Shown here: positions 11,003 to 22,985 of the stretch, one piece after another
Layout: each line of letters begins with the position of its first letter
Position numbering within the stretch: the first letter of the stretch is position 1
From: Rotaria socialis
Lineage: Eukaryota; Rotifera; Eurotatoria; Philodinida; Philodinidae
Assembly: GCA_905331475.1 (NCBI GenBank)
Contig: CAJNYU010002202.1
Span: 1 to 64,000, forward strand
Direction of reading: 5' to 3'
DNA: 64,000 nt
Notes under the pieces: model-generated
The model's database searches: none
Told to the model about the DNA's origin: nothing
The model's input: only the letters and a program-made list of their open reading frames with translations
Program-made: the position numbers and the translations under genes

Positions 11003-12084
11003 CTGATTGATAAGAATGCGATAAAAACACCGTTTTTTTTGTTAGAGCAAAATCAAGGACGCTGCTTACTTTCAATTCTGTGTACTCTAGATCAATATTA
11101 CAAGAACAACAATTCGTTTTCATTGAATGACGAATCATTTGAATCTGTGTGTGTGTGTGTGTATGTACTTTATTCACACGCACATCCAAACATTCCCAAT
11201 AGAAAAAAAATACTTCTAGAAGAAGTATTGAAAAGAAGAGAAAGTTAAACGATTACCGATGATTAACTCTGAACGACGCAGCTATCAAGAGCATATTAGT
11301 ACCATTTGATGTATCTGTTAATTGTTTTGCTAATCATGAAAACGTTTGTGTGTGAAATAAAAAAGCACGAAATGAAATATAGAACAACATTTTTTCCATT
11401 TACGAACATGATGAGAGACATGTCACCTTTGTGAAATTCAGTGCAACAGTTCTTATGTTATAGAATATCCTCAACTATTTTGATGTTCAAAACACAAGCA
11501 ATCCTGGACGATAACTTTTGATAGTTACAGCAAGAACATGTGAAAATTTTCCCAAAAAATATTCAAAATCATTACAGCAAAAACTGTACGCCTCAAAATC
11601 TAACAAAATATATCACAAGTCACTCATTGCAAAAACTTATAATTTTAGAATATACAGCGAAAGCATAGAAATCTATTTCGTCTAATTCATGTAGCTATGT
11701 ATTCTACAGATACCCGATGATGATGATGATTGTTAATTTATGCACCATCGAATTATCTTGGTATACGAACGTAATATATAAACCACTGACGAATGAGAAG
11801 CTTGCGACACGTAGAACAGAATGAATAATGCGGACAGAGTGCTGTAGAAAAGAATGCTCAAACATGATATCCAGTCTTAAGAGGTAAATGTGATGAGAAT
11901 CCCATTGGCCCTCGATTATTTTGATACATTTTGACATTCAATATTTACAAATTCGCTAATTTCTCTACATATAGAAATGAAGCTATTGAAAATGATACAT
12001 GTTAAATACTAAAAGAACTGGCTTGAAAACTTTCTAACTTAAAATAATATCGTTAATCTAAATAAATAATTATAGCAGCTTTTT
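11003..12084. other. Intergenic
   Basis: No gene supported. Contains a (TG)n run near 11146-11161 and a short GAT repeat near 11718. Confidence 0.5.
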
Positions 12085-14857
12085 TCAAAAATATTTTAGG
12101 ATAAATGCGTAACATATATTTTTGTACTTCAGCTTGAACATTGCGAAAAGCAATTGTTGAACACATGTTAAATCATATGCTCGTAATGGCTGAGTATTTT
12201 TGATTAGTTTTAGTGCTTCAATATAACAATTAAATGGTAGCGTATGTTGACTTCGATCAAAATATATGTTGGCTAATAATTCAAAATTTTCAAATGACTG
12301 TGCTTCTCCACATTGTTCCAACAGTTTCATAGACTTCTTACAATAATCATAGGCTCGACTACTATCATCGTCTAGTTTGTAATAAATTGGAGCAAAACTG
12401 TTAAGTAAACAAGCATAGCCATATTGGTCATTCTTTATCGTTGTTTCGTATAAATTTTTAGATTTTGTACAATATTCAATAGCATCTTTGTATTCACTAT
12501 TTAACCAAAAAATGCCCTAAATTGTTATAGAGTGATGCAGTCGCTGATTCATCGTTTGGATCTTGAAGAACAAGAGCCTCCCTACAGTGTTTTAAGGCTA
12601 ATTTGAAGTCACCTTTGATATCATAAACGTTACTAATCGATTGATCCAGGCGTGTAAGCTGTACAGTATTTGCAGAAGTTGAACATAATTCGTATGGTTG
12701 CAATGATTTATAATAGTATTGGAGCGAATAATCAAAATCACTTTTATAGTAATTACATCTTCCCAACTGATAATAAATGTCTACAATTCTATTTGAATCA
12801 AGATGAAAAGAGTCATCATATTCTTCAAATACGTTAATATAATGTTTTATAGCCAAATCATATAAATTTTTAAGCTGGTAACATGTGGCAACATATTGAT
12901 GAAGGTCAGATACCATTGTACTATTCAACATTGACTTAGTGGTATGAATATTTAATGATTTCTTGAAATTTACAAGCGAAAGATCATAATCACGCGCTTC
13001 AAAATATAGCAGACCAAGGGTGAAATCTAAAAGTGCGACATTATACTGTTTTATTTCCTCCAGAAGTATTCTGTTTAAGATCGCTAACGCTTCGCTCAGA
13101 TGATTTATCGTCGTTTCGTAATGATGCAATTTGCCATGTGCTTCAGCTAAACATTGATGTATCACAGCAACAAGTTGATGATTTGCTGGTAAATGTTTCT
13201 TGGCCAACGACAAACATATGTTATAGTTATCGATTGCCGACGAATAATCATTTATTTTCATGCAATATTGCCCCATATTAACATACATTATGGATGACGC
13301 AACACACGTTTCGCTGGCTAAGCATGATAATGAGTGATTACTAGGATCTTCTTTACAGATGTCATCTGAAAGTTTCTGTTCTGTTTGAGAAATGTATACG
13401 GCTAAAGTAACCAACATTGAAGACAAATTAGTAACATTGTCAATAGTCTGTTTTAACCCATCGGCATGTGTTGCATATTTTATCGGCAGCCCATATTCCG
13501 ATTCTGGATAATAATAATTGATTAAACAAACACAAGCAAACCATTTCTGAAGTTTATCTGTGGAAAAATGCAATCTTTTTTCAAAGTATCGTTTATCCTT
13601 GACGAAATTACCCATTTGAATTAACAGGTAACCAACACCCAAATCGGTTGGAAATAGTTCACGTACCCTATTGTTTCTTTTGTTAATTCAAAATAATCAT
13701 TTGTTGCGTTTGTTCTGCCAATAGTAGATAAATTCACAACCCATAATTTCTTCGCGCCATCAAAATGAACACTATGTATTTTGAATGTGGTTCTTAAATC
13801 GAATAAGACTTATTTTCTTCAGGAAATTCACTAAATCGATAAATATCGGCAAATATAACACTACTTAATTGTGTATGAATATCAACTTGACAAATAACAT
13901 TGTCGGCAAATATTGTAGCCATAGCGGCTGATCGACTAGTAGATAAAAATCCATTTGGTGATATAAATTGTCCAATACTATTTTTCAATTTCTTCTGTTG
14001 ATAATGTTTGTCCTCGGTAGACCTGAAGAATGTCTTCGTGATATTCTCTTTCTTGATCACAAACATTTTTCAGGTGGAGACAAAGATCAGTAATATAAAA
14101 TCCTAATGATAAAAGTGCATCGATGTCCTCTGTTCTCAATGGTCGTTTGATGAGATGAAATAGAAAACTATTTTTTGTATACCATTGAATGACTTTTGTC
14201 GATTCATATTCCTTTTCAAATTTATCAATATTTGATAACTGAGCTTTATTCAGTGCATAATATTGTCGACATTTATGTACTAATTCTTGTTTTACTTGCC
14301 CATCGCTTTTATCGATTGTTAGCAAAGTATCTCTCAGTAATTGATACCACAGAAAATTAAGTGAATCCTTTTCTAAATCTCTTATAGCCTTTATTGGTTG
14401 ACAAAACCAACTGAATGTTGTCAACTGGCAAGTTACCTGATTTAAAGCGTGAAATAGAAAGTCATAATCAGTATAAATGCCATTTAATTTTGGGTATTAA
14501 TCATGTAAATGTTAATAGAGATCCTCCTTACTACAGAAAATGAATATTGAATGATCAGCTGTTGATCATGTATCAATGGTAGAGTTTCTTGAGCGACACA
14601 ACCAGATAAAATAAGAACTATTGTTGCCGCGAGGGTATTAAAATACCATTCAGAAAATACCTTTTATTTGTGAACAATATTACATGGCTATTTATTTTAC
14701 CCAACGAATCTTTAAGATCATCATCAATACTTTCATCATACCGTATTAATGCCACATCATTTTCAGTCTGGCATAGTGTGTTAATTGTAATATTTACAAC
14801 TTTTGACGTAAATAACCGTTTGAGAAAGCCACTTTGGATTGTATCAGCTTCGGTCAT
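12085..14857 (-). pseudogene. ADP-ribosyltransferase-TPR protein, multiply frameshifted
   Basis: Successive frames read as one bdelloid-type protein. The N-terminal region is at 14857-14540 (MTEADTIQSG..., then ...LILSGCVAQETLPLIHD in the next frame). A helical segment at 14424-13978 leads into the R-S-E ADP-ribosyltransferase domain, with VYRGQTLS (Arg) at about 14010-14035, GFLSTSRS (STS) at about 13940 and FSEFPEE (Glu) at about 13815. Tetratricopeptide repeats follow at 13642-12085 (for example YSSAIDNYNICLSLAKKHLP, YDLSLVNFKKSL, FKLALKHCREALVL). The family modifies Arg side chains of targets, with the TPRs as partner-binding arm. Breaks lie near 14640, 14475, 13985, 13808, 13655 and 12507. 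Several fall in short A or T runs, so sequencing error cannot be excluded. Flanking sequence on both sides of each break keeps protein-level similarity. Confidence 0.75.
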
Positions 14858-17800
14858 GTGTGTTGTTTTAATTTTATCAACAAATATAAAAAAGATGTTT
14901 TTGACTCTTTACGTTTACAGATAAAAAAAAGTAAATCGGCATTCTTTTTGTATATTTGACTGTAAAAAGAAGGCAAATAACCAGATAGCAAATAAGCGAG
15001 ATGTTTTGTTTTCATTGATGACTAATACAAAGCGAAAAAATAACAACTTATGAAAAGATAAGCTGAATTTAAAAGCTCGGCTACACCTTTTTATAGACTT
15101 CTTCGCCGAGAAAGCTTTCGAATGTTAAAAGAATTCAAGGAGAAATAATTTAATGATAAGTTAGAGAGGCCATCATTGGTTTTGTCCTCGCTGAAGAAAC
15201 TCATCAGGTGACTTATAAATTCGACTGCTTTCTATTTGACGAAAAGCAGGTTCAGCTATCATAATCAGATATACAAAAAAGTTGTTCGCTATTTGAAAAG
15301 CATATTTTGGTATAGTTGGCAATCTTTTATTTATATTAATATTTACACGAAGGGAAATGATTAGATTTCGTGTATTCATACTCGCAATAGTTCTTGCAGT
15401 TAGTAATATTATTTTGTTAATTACATCAGTATTTAATATCATCTTATCTGATTTTTATGGTGTATTATTGGCAGATAAATCGGTATTTTGGTGATACGTA
15501 ATGTTTTCATAGCCGACTTTTTTTTCATAAATCATTAATTAGCCTAATTACTGAAAAATGACGGCGTACTTTTTCTTGCGCTAACAAATTCTATATTCTA
15601 AGGGCAAATACAATTTACAATATTAAATTGATGGGCTATGAGAATGTAGACTTTTTTCCCTATTAGAGAGTGTAGAAAAGCATAGAATATTAATAATTTC
15701 TTTTTCTTGTAACGAAAATCTGGAGTAAAATGTGAGCTATTAGGATCAACTGTATATAAAGTACGTGGAATTATATCAATTTTAGTTACTCATATCGGTA
15801 AAATAAAAGATAAGCCCATCGTTCATTTTTATATCGAATTTAAAAAAGTTTCCAGTACCATTTGTTTTTCTTAGCATACTTGATATTTTTATTGTTCACC
15901 GTTTAAAAACTAATCATCTATGTAACATTCAGTGTTACCAAAAAAGAATCGAAATGCTACAAATTCATCAGCACGTAACAGATTTAAAAGGCAAGGAAAT
16001 GTTGATCGAAATATAATATTTATATTAATTACTGTTGGCGTTACTTTTATAGTTATGTCGTTTCCATTCTCGTAAGACATTAGATTTTTTCAAATAAATC
16101 ATTTCGTTTATTTTTTCTTTTAAATAGAATCTATTGGCTTTATGTGCAAATTCGCCAAATCACTATGCCAAATAAAACTGTATTCATATTAACACAAACA
16201 TTTCGTTATTTGAATTATTCGTACCATTTTGTTTATTTATTCAGTTAAGCCATCATTGTTTCGTCGGGACTTCCGTAAAATATTTCAATGTAAAAATCAT
16301 AGAGATAAAAAAATAATAATGATCAACCAATAAAGCCCTATAATACGATGAATAAACGTGATATTTTACCTGAACATAAAAATCTTTTATAAACAATATC
16401 AAGCATGGCAAAATATTAAAAGTTTCAATCTTATTAAGCATAGAATTTTTTGCTTTGTATTTACACAAATATGTAAAAAAGAAGTAATTTTGAAAAAACG
16501 AGTGAAAGTGATTCTTTGATTTCCAATATTTTTTGTTTGTAAACGAAGAACGAAATCGTTTATCTAACAGAGAAAAGTTATAGATTATTACAAACCATAG
16601 TAGCGAAAAATAAAATTTATTTTTAAGACAATATAAACTTATTTCCTGAGATCAAGCATACTGATAATAATAGAGCCTAGATGTAATATGTGCTTTCAGC
16701 CTGACATAAGCCAATCATAATATAATGAAACGAGGATTCAAAGTTGAACTAATTATATCTACTAAATTATCGCTTAGTTGATAATCAACTATTCAAGTTT
16801 TACACTCTAATCTTGAAAGTATTGAGCTGACAAATTTTCTTTTTCGCTTTTTACTGTAGCTATTATTCCCAGGACGAGCTTTACGACGTCCGTATACGGT
16901 GAAATACGGGCCGTATACGGCCGTTTTCTGCCGTATACGACGGTAAATCGCCGTATTTGGCCGTATTACATGGCTCCGTATTACGATCGTAAATCTCCGT
17001 GTCGTAATACGGTGAAATACGATCAAAAACGACCGTAAAGCGCCGTATTTCGCCGTATACGGCACGGAGATTTACGATCGTAATACGGAGCCATGTAATA
17101 CGGCCAAATACGGCGATTTACCGTCGTATACGACCGTGTATGTTCGACCTGGGATTATTTTTGTGCACACATATCTGTACACAGAAGTGTGCGAAGTAAA
17201 ATACATCTCAAGAAATATTCTATGTTACATATTGACACAAGTATTAAAAATCTGTTGTGTTTTCAATACTAATATTTTGTTTTAATGAGAAATTCTGTTT
17301 CACTATTAATTTTAGTAAACGAAATATTTAAAAAATATTACTCATACAAATGCAGACGAAGTACGAATCATCGATTACCTGCACATTGGAATGTTACTTT
17401 CACGTAAATAATTCATGTGCATAATTGATAATGAATCATTTATGCAAGCTCACGCCTACTTTTTACCGTTGCTGGCACCATTTTCTCGTTCTTCATCGCC
17501 ACTACATGTCTGTACATATTTATTTCGTTTTCATGGCATTTATTGAAACTTGAAGTGAAAAATCAAAATAGAATTTATAAAACAAATATTCAAGCAAGCT
17601 TGAGGGAAAAAAAGAATGATGCCCGTATGCCAATCAACTTCACTATTTTTCAAATCTGCATATAGAATAAGATATCGGAGAATATTGAGCAATGCATTGA
17701 ATAGTTTGATTCTTCGTTAAAGTTCTTTTGTACACTTTATGAAGTGAAACAAAACGAACATAATTGATATAATTGAAAAAGTCCGATAACAAAAAGATCC

Positions 17801-18140
17801 TACAAATAGCCACTGTAAACAATCGAATAAACAATTTTTCTTGTGTGTCGTTTGAAAAAACAATTCTAGTCGAATGTAGTCAAGATAATATCTATTCAAA
17901 AAAACTGGTGTTATCGAAATGGCTGTTGATATTGAATTTCGGTTCGACGTGATGCTCTTCTGTTAATAAATTCCATTCTTGAGCTATGATTCAAAATTCA
18001 AATGAACTGTGATTCATCTCGATTATTTTCCAGAACAGATGGGTTAATCATCATGCATGAAAAAGGAAAATGATTCATATGGCGAGTAGGAGTCAATCGA
18101 ATCATGGCAACAAAGATCCCACGTTTTTCTCTCGCTTTGC
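14858..18140. other. Intergenic
   Basis: AT-rich with one MITE (16868-17153). An 89-codon frame on the minus strand at 15173-15442 has no recognisable domain and is not called. Confidence 0.5.
16868..17153. mobile_element. MITE with CCCAGG ends and CGTAT-word interior
   Basis: 286 bp between CCCAGG and CCTGGG, flanked by ATTATT on both sides. The interior is a long palindrome-rich array of GCCGTAT, ATACGGC, TACGATCG and related words. It is much more GC-rich than its surroundings and has no coding capacity. Confidence 0.65.
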
Positions 18141-18165
18141 TTAAATATATATATATATATATAAG
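18141..18165 (+). promoter_or_regulatory. TATA-rich tract upstream of the C2 gene
   Basis: A TTAAATATATATATATATATAA-type run about 60-80 nt before the ATG at 18224. It could act as a TATA box or simply be a microsatellite. Confidence 0.3.
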
Positions 18166-18223
18166 AGACTTGAGTAAAAAAAAGACATAAATTCAAACAC
18201 ATATCTATCAAGAGTAAAAAAAT

Positions 18224-18616
18224 ATGCCTGCAGGCGTGCTAGAAGTGAACATAATCGAAGGGCGTAGTCTTAAAAACTGCGATTTTTTTGGTGAAAATGA
18301 TGCGTATGTTGAAATTTATATGGACAAACGATATAAACAGCGTACAGTAACAATTAAAAATTCGAATAATCCAGTATGGAACGAACGATTAACTTTCAAT
18401 ATTCATAAGAACGATGGTACAATTCATTTTGATGTATACGATGCTGATCTGATCGGTAGAGATACTATTGGCAAATGTCAAGTTAATTTGAAGCAAGTAT
18501 TTAATACTGGTGCATTCGATGAATGGATAAAATTACCTGCTCACTTTGGGCTGTCATCTCGTGGTGAAATTCATGTCAAAATGAATTTTACGGTAAATAA
18601 TTCTCTAGTTTGGTAA
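18224..18616 (+). CDS. Single C2-domain protein
   Basis: A complete 130-residue, intronless protein that is almost entirely one C2 domain. Strand 1 is GVLEVNIIEGRSLK. Loop 1 is NCDFFGENDAYVEI, with the Asp pair expected for calcium binding. NPVWNERLTFNI is the typical mid-domain motif. Loop 3 is FDVYDADLIGRDTIGK, with further Asp ligands. The tail is RGEIHVKMNF. C2 domains bind acidic phospholipid membranes, often in a calcium-dependent way, and the key Asp positions look intact here. There is no membrane anchor or second domain, as in the small stand-alone C2 proteins of plants and protists. The start is the first ATG of the frame, after an A-rich leader. This is one of the few undamaged genes in the window. 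Confidence 0.88.
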   Translation: MPAGVLEVNIIEGRSLKNCDFFGENDAYVEIYMDKRYKQRTVTIKNSNNPVWNERLTFNIHKNDGTIHFDVYDADLIGRDTIGKCQVNLKQVFNTGAFDEWIKLPAHFGLSSRGEIHVKMNFTVNNSLVW

Positions 18617-18784
18617 ACTTATGTATTATGATGATTTTTTTGTTCATACATTATAGCTAGCGTGAACAACGATTCATCACGAAACAAAAGTACATACTGA
18701 TAGATCGTAATAATTTTTATATTTTTGTTTTTTATTTGAATTTAAATACACGACTTTTTCTTTATTCAACGTTCTCACTATTTT

Positions 18785-18850
18785 CCTAGACTAGAAGGAT
18801 AGGATCTAAAAACGGAAATTTACCTGTGTGTGCCAATCTGTCTGTCTGCA
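18785..18850. repeat. Partial copy of the CCCTAGACTG element
   Basis: CCTAGACTAGAAGGATAGGA...ACCTGTGTGTGCC...CTGTCTGTCTGC aligns with the left two-thirds of the element at 2883-2971. The right terminus is missing. Confidence 0.4.
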
Positions 18851-19152
18851 ATACATATCACGTAATAAATATGGCACAAAGGATTTTTCATGGCGCATAT
18901 TTCACAAATAATTTAATATTTTATTATCTACCGAATCCATCATATAAACTCAAGACCTGAAATTTTGTACACTATGTAGTGCTAACTATTTATAATAATC
19001 TTCAAGATCTCAGAGTTTGCTTTCGTTGCACACGAGAACGAGAAATTTCAAAATCGTTACAGAACTTCTGGAACATTCTTTATTCTATGCTTCAGTCACA
19101 AACTCTGATGTCAATTGTATTCATACACTACCTACTCTGTTTAGGATAACTA

Positions 19153-19834
19153 CCCTAGTCGAACATCTTGTAAGCAAGATCTTCAAATCTTGGGATCGGT
19201 AAGCAAAGGTCTTATCAAGATCTGGGAAAGATAATTTGTATGTACATATCTTGGTTGTATCAGATAAATCTGTACTTAAGATCTTGGCAAGATCATGGAA
19301 AAAAGATCGTGTACTACTATCTTCTGATAAGATCTTGAGCGAAACAGAAAGCGACATCATTAGTGTATTTGCATGCTCTCTAGTCATTCACCGTTTTCTT
19401 AACGCACACACGACTGTATATAAACGGTATCATCGAACATATGAAACACAAATTTTCAAAATTGTTTTTTTCTCAACTATTTCTCGATTATTCGAGAGAA
19501 TGCTGATCTCGATCGATGATCAATAGAGGACTACCCTAATTGGTCCGGCGGATATCGGACCAATTTATAGCCAGTCATAGCCCAGCAGCTGACTTGCTGG
19601 AAGTATTCGGAAGAGAAATAATTAAAATGAAAATAAATTGAAAAAATATTAAAGAATGCAACAGGTTTTATTTTAGTGTGCATCCAAGATTTTATGGATT
19701 CTTATGTAAGATCGGTAATTAGATCTTGGGTACAAGATACCTGCATTATCTTGTACCTAAATTTCCAAGATCTGTTAACATATCTGTACCTTGTATATTG
19801 ACCAAGATCTTGCTTACAAGATGTTTCTCAAGGG
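19153..19834. mobile_element. AAGATCTTG-word TIR element, copy A
   Basis: About 682 bp. The left end CCCTAGTCGAACATCTTG pairs with the right-end TTGCTTACAAGATGTTTC...AAGGG. The palindromic word AAGATCTTG recurs many times in both arms. Inner sequence, including a 96-codon frame at 19236-19526, is collinear in reverse with copy B (56627-57298). Both copies share the segment TTGGTCCG...GATATCGGACCAATT. The open frame lies in repeat sequence and is not called a gene. Confidence 0.7.
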
Positions 19835-20189
19835 ATATTCCACATATTATTTCTATCTCTTTATTTCCAAGAATTTATTTCGCAATAAATCACGTTTCTG
19901 AGTTTCAAATTTTGACCTCATGACGGCCACACTCGCAAGTTTTTGCCAAAACTGTTCTCTTTATTACGGCACGCCCTATTAGAAAACTTGCTACCGTAGC
20001 CCCGTTAGGGCTAAAATGTGGAACTCACATATATTAATTAGGCTTACTAAAATAACGGGTGGCGCAGAATAAATTTGACTGTTAGTGTTTTTATAATTTC
20101 CCCTCTATCATCCCCATGATTGAGACACCTTTTTTTTATCAAAAGATAGCGCTTGAAATTCTCTATAAAATTAAATATAACTAGGCCCA

Positions 20190-20706
20190 AAAAATTGTTT
20201 AGATATATTTGAAAAAAGATGAAAAGTAACGACACATAAAAAGCTGTGAAAGGTGACGGGTTGGATATAATGAATGACCGCGATTGCATCTCATTTTTCT
20301 ATCACTTACTTCATCCTATTAGAAAAGCAAAATATATCAAGATATGCAGCGTGAGAAGCTCTACAATTTACTAAGAACAATTATAAAAAGAGGGAATAAG
20401 AAAAGACACGAATTCATCTTCTACCAAAAATTACATTATTTTCGCAGGATCGAAATTTGACCGCCCAAAATTGTGTCCATTTTCAACACAAAAAGTGCGA
20501 CTATAAAATAAACAGTCATGTAGGTTGTAGAGCTTTTCACGCTGCATCTATTGGTATATCTTGTTTTTCTAATAGGATGAAGTAAGTGATAGAAAAATGA
20601 GACGCAATTGTGGTCATTCATAATGCCCAACCCGTTATTTTTTACGGCTTTTTATATGTCGTTACTTTTCATCTTTTTTTCAAATATATGTAAAAGAATT
20701 TTTNTA
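20190..20706. repeat. Long hairpin, about 180-bp arms
   Basis: Sequence at 20190-20372 (ATATATTTGAAAAAAGATG...GCAGCGTGAGAAGCTCTAC) is repeated inverted at 20523-20706 with scattered changes, around a loop of about 150 nt. The single N at 20704 falls at the arm end. No coding capacity and no target duplication found. Confidence 0.65.
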
Positions 20707-21383
20707 TTTTACTTTATGATTCTTTGAAACAATTTTCGCTGCTCTGCTCTTTATTAGGATAAGTTATAGTGTGTATTTATAAACCAGCCATGAAGACAAA
20801 ATGGAAAACAAAACATTTTGAAGAACGTTGGCACTGAAAACATCTTGACTTGAGAACGTAGGCAGTGTTTGAAATTTTACATGGGATGTCTTGGATTGAA
20901 ACATTGTTCTGAACTTCTTTTTTATCTGTAGATTCTTTATGAATCATCTCTTGAACTATGTTCTTGGAGTGTTTTTCATATCAATCACTTGAATGAACGA
21001 GAGACAATCAAAAAAATGATTACTCCCTATATACGCTAGGTTCTCTCTTCGTTACAATAAATATGTGTGTTCATTTTATTGATGTAATTCATATAATCTT
21101 CCGAACATTCACGTTTCTTATGATTGATGTTGAAATCGAAGGATGATTACAATAGATACCATGTAATGTCATCAAAATCAATATGACAAATTAACATTAG
21201 CTGCTCTAATCCAGTGGTTGTAGTCATGATAGCCATGTCGGTGGAGCAACAAGTATAAAGTACTTATGAAAATATAGACCTAATTATAAATCCTCCTGTA
21301 GATAATGTAATGACTCATATTTCGTATGAATCATGTAGAGTTATGCAGCTAGTTGGAATGATCACAGAACAAAGAAAAAGATG

Positions 21384-21455
21384 CTCTTCATAGGACTCGA
21401 ACCACGTATATTCTGCTATCCGGGCAGACGTGCTAAGCCGTTTAGACTTGAAGAG
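21384..21455 (-). other. tRNA-like gene or pseudogene, 72 nt
   Basis: On the minus strand CTCTTCA and TGAAGAG form a 7-bp acceptor-like stem exactly 72 nt end to end. TCTGC-CCGGATA-GCAGA makes a 5-bp stem with a 7-nt loop. GGTTCGAGTCC is a perfect Pol III B box. Against a working tRNA, position 33 is C rather than U, the D arm is tiny, and the T stem pairs at only two positions. Decayed tRNA or tRNA-derived SINE head. Confidence 0.4.
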
Positions 21456-21674
21456 ACATCTAATATTTCTCTTATGTATAGAAGGGAATACTCTATACAT
21501 AACAGACAACAAAATTTTATACGAGCAGTTTCATGATCTAGCTAATTTTGTTACGAATAAGCAAAGTTAGTTGAAATAAACATATTTTGCATTACTGTTA
21601 AGGAATATGCTAATATTTCTTGCAATAATATTTCCAAAGAAAGCCTGAGCAGGATAGCTATGGGGACTTTGAAG

Positions 21675-22039
21675 TAGGGATGTAACAATACCATTTGGAG
21701 ACACATAAAGATTGCCAATTTTCACAGTGAAAATCTACCAATACCAACCTATACTTTGCGTTAGTTATAACCAGCGAAGTTAGCTCTATCGAATAGGAGT
21801 ATATAAAATATCAATACCAACAGAAAGTATCCCAAATATTGGTGAGTATTCGTAAAATTTACCGTTTTTTACCAATACTGGGGATACTTTCCGTTGGTAT
21901 TGATATTTTATATACTCCTATCAGATAGAGCTAACTTCGCTGGTTATAACTAACGCAAAGTATTGATTAGTATTGGTAGATTTTCATTGTGAAAATTGGC
22001 AATCTTTATGTGCCTCCAAATGGTATTGTTACATTCCTA
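21675..22039. mobile_element. hAT-type fold-back MITE
   Basis: 365 bp starting TAGGGATGTAAC and ending GTTACATTCCTA, flanked by a perfect 8-bp duplication CTTTGAAG (21667-21674 and 22040-22047). The arms are about 160 bp and nearly perfect inverted copies. TAG(G/A)G ends with 8-bp duplications are typical of the hAT superfamily. No transposase, so mobilised in trans if at all. Confidence 0.8.
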
Positions 22040-22839
22040 CTTTGAAGTGATCAGTTTCTGAACTTCATTAATTCATATACGTGCTCTACGAACAAGTAGA
22101 ACCTATTCGCCTCCAAAAAGCCTGCAAATGATTCGTTTGTTCTTTATTTTGACAGATTTTCATTTCGCGTGCCAGTATAATTCCCACAACAGCGCACTAG
22201 TAATGATCTCGAATATTTTTTTTCGTATGCCATTTTTCTAGAGCAAACATTTCTGTATGGAAAACACAAACGCTTTCTCATCCAGCCACTATTATAGTTT
22301 CGGAATATTTAGTGAAACACAACAAGGGTATATTATAAAAAGGGCTTTTGTCTCAGTTTAATTTTTTAAATATTAATCTCGCTCAGTAACACAAAAAGTC
22401 AAATCTCTTATGATGGTTAGACAAAGCAGAGAGAAATGAACAACTTTTGTCTCAGGCGTTTCAATTGATTTTGTATAGTTAAAGTGTTAGAGCTTTGATA
22501 ACTTCGGTTCAGCTAAAATAGCTTGAGTGATCTGAATTACTCCAGGCAGAATTGCTCAGCTGGTCCGAATTACACCAGGCAGGTTTTAAGGTATTTGGCA
22601 GAGGTGTTCTTGTTGTGCATATTATATTGAAATGATCAAGTTACTCGCCGAAATACTTTCAGCTCCCATAGAGGACTGTTTGTGCTATCAAATGATATAC
22701 AGTTTTATTTGATTTCCGTAGATGTAAGCGAGTCATGAGATGGGGAAAATGAGTATAGCAATCTTTGCTGAAGTAATCCGAATTACCCCAACAGGCTCGA
22801 AATGTCTTATTCATTTATTTACTACAAACTATTATTTTA

Positions 22840-22984
22840 GTAGTTACTTAGCTAATAGTAACTATGTAACTACAGTTGTTACCATTTACAAGTAACTACG
22901 TAAATGGTGCAGTTACCGTTACAAGTAACTATGTAACTACTGTAGTTACGTAGTTACTAGACAAGTAAAGGTAAAGTGCCACCC
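22840..22984. repeat. GTTAC-word array ending in CCACCCCTA
   Basis: Repeats of AGTTACTTAC, GTAACTACGTA and related words finish in GTGCCACCCCTA. That end resembles the right terminus of the element at 47741-48277, but no matching left terminus was found. A truncated element abutting the transposase fragment that follows. Confidence 0.45.
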
Positions 22985-22985
22985 C

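Noticed and set aside
13033-13281. An 82-codon plus-strand frame
   Set aside because: Antisense to TPR repeats on the minus strand.
15173-15442. An 89-codon minus-strand frame
   Set aside because: No homology recognised, no splice context, typical chance frame in AT-rich DNA.
19236-19526. A 96-codon frame with a relative at 57016-57216
   Set aside because: Both lie inside the AAGATCTTG repeat element; similarity is explained by element homology, not by a gene.
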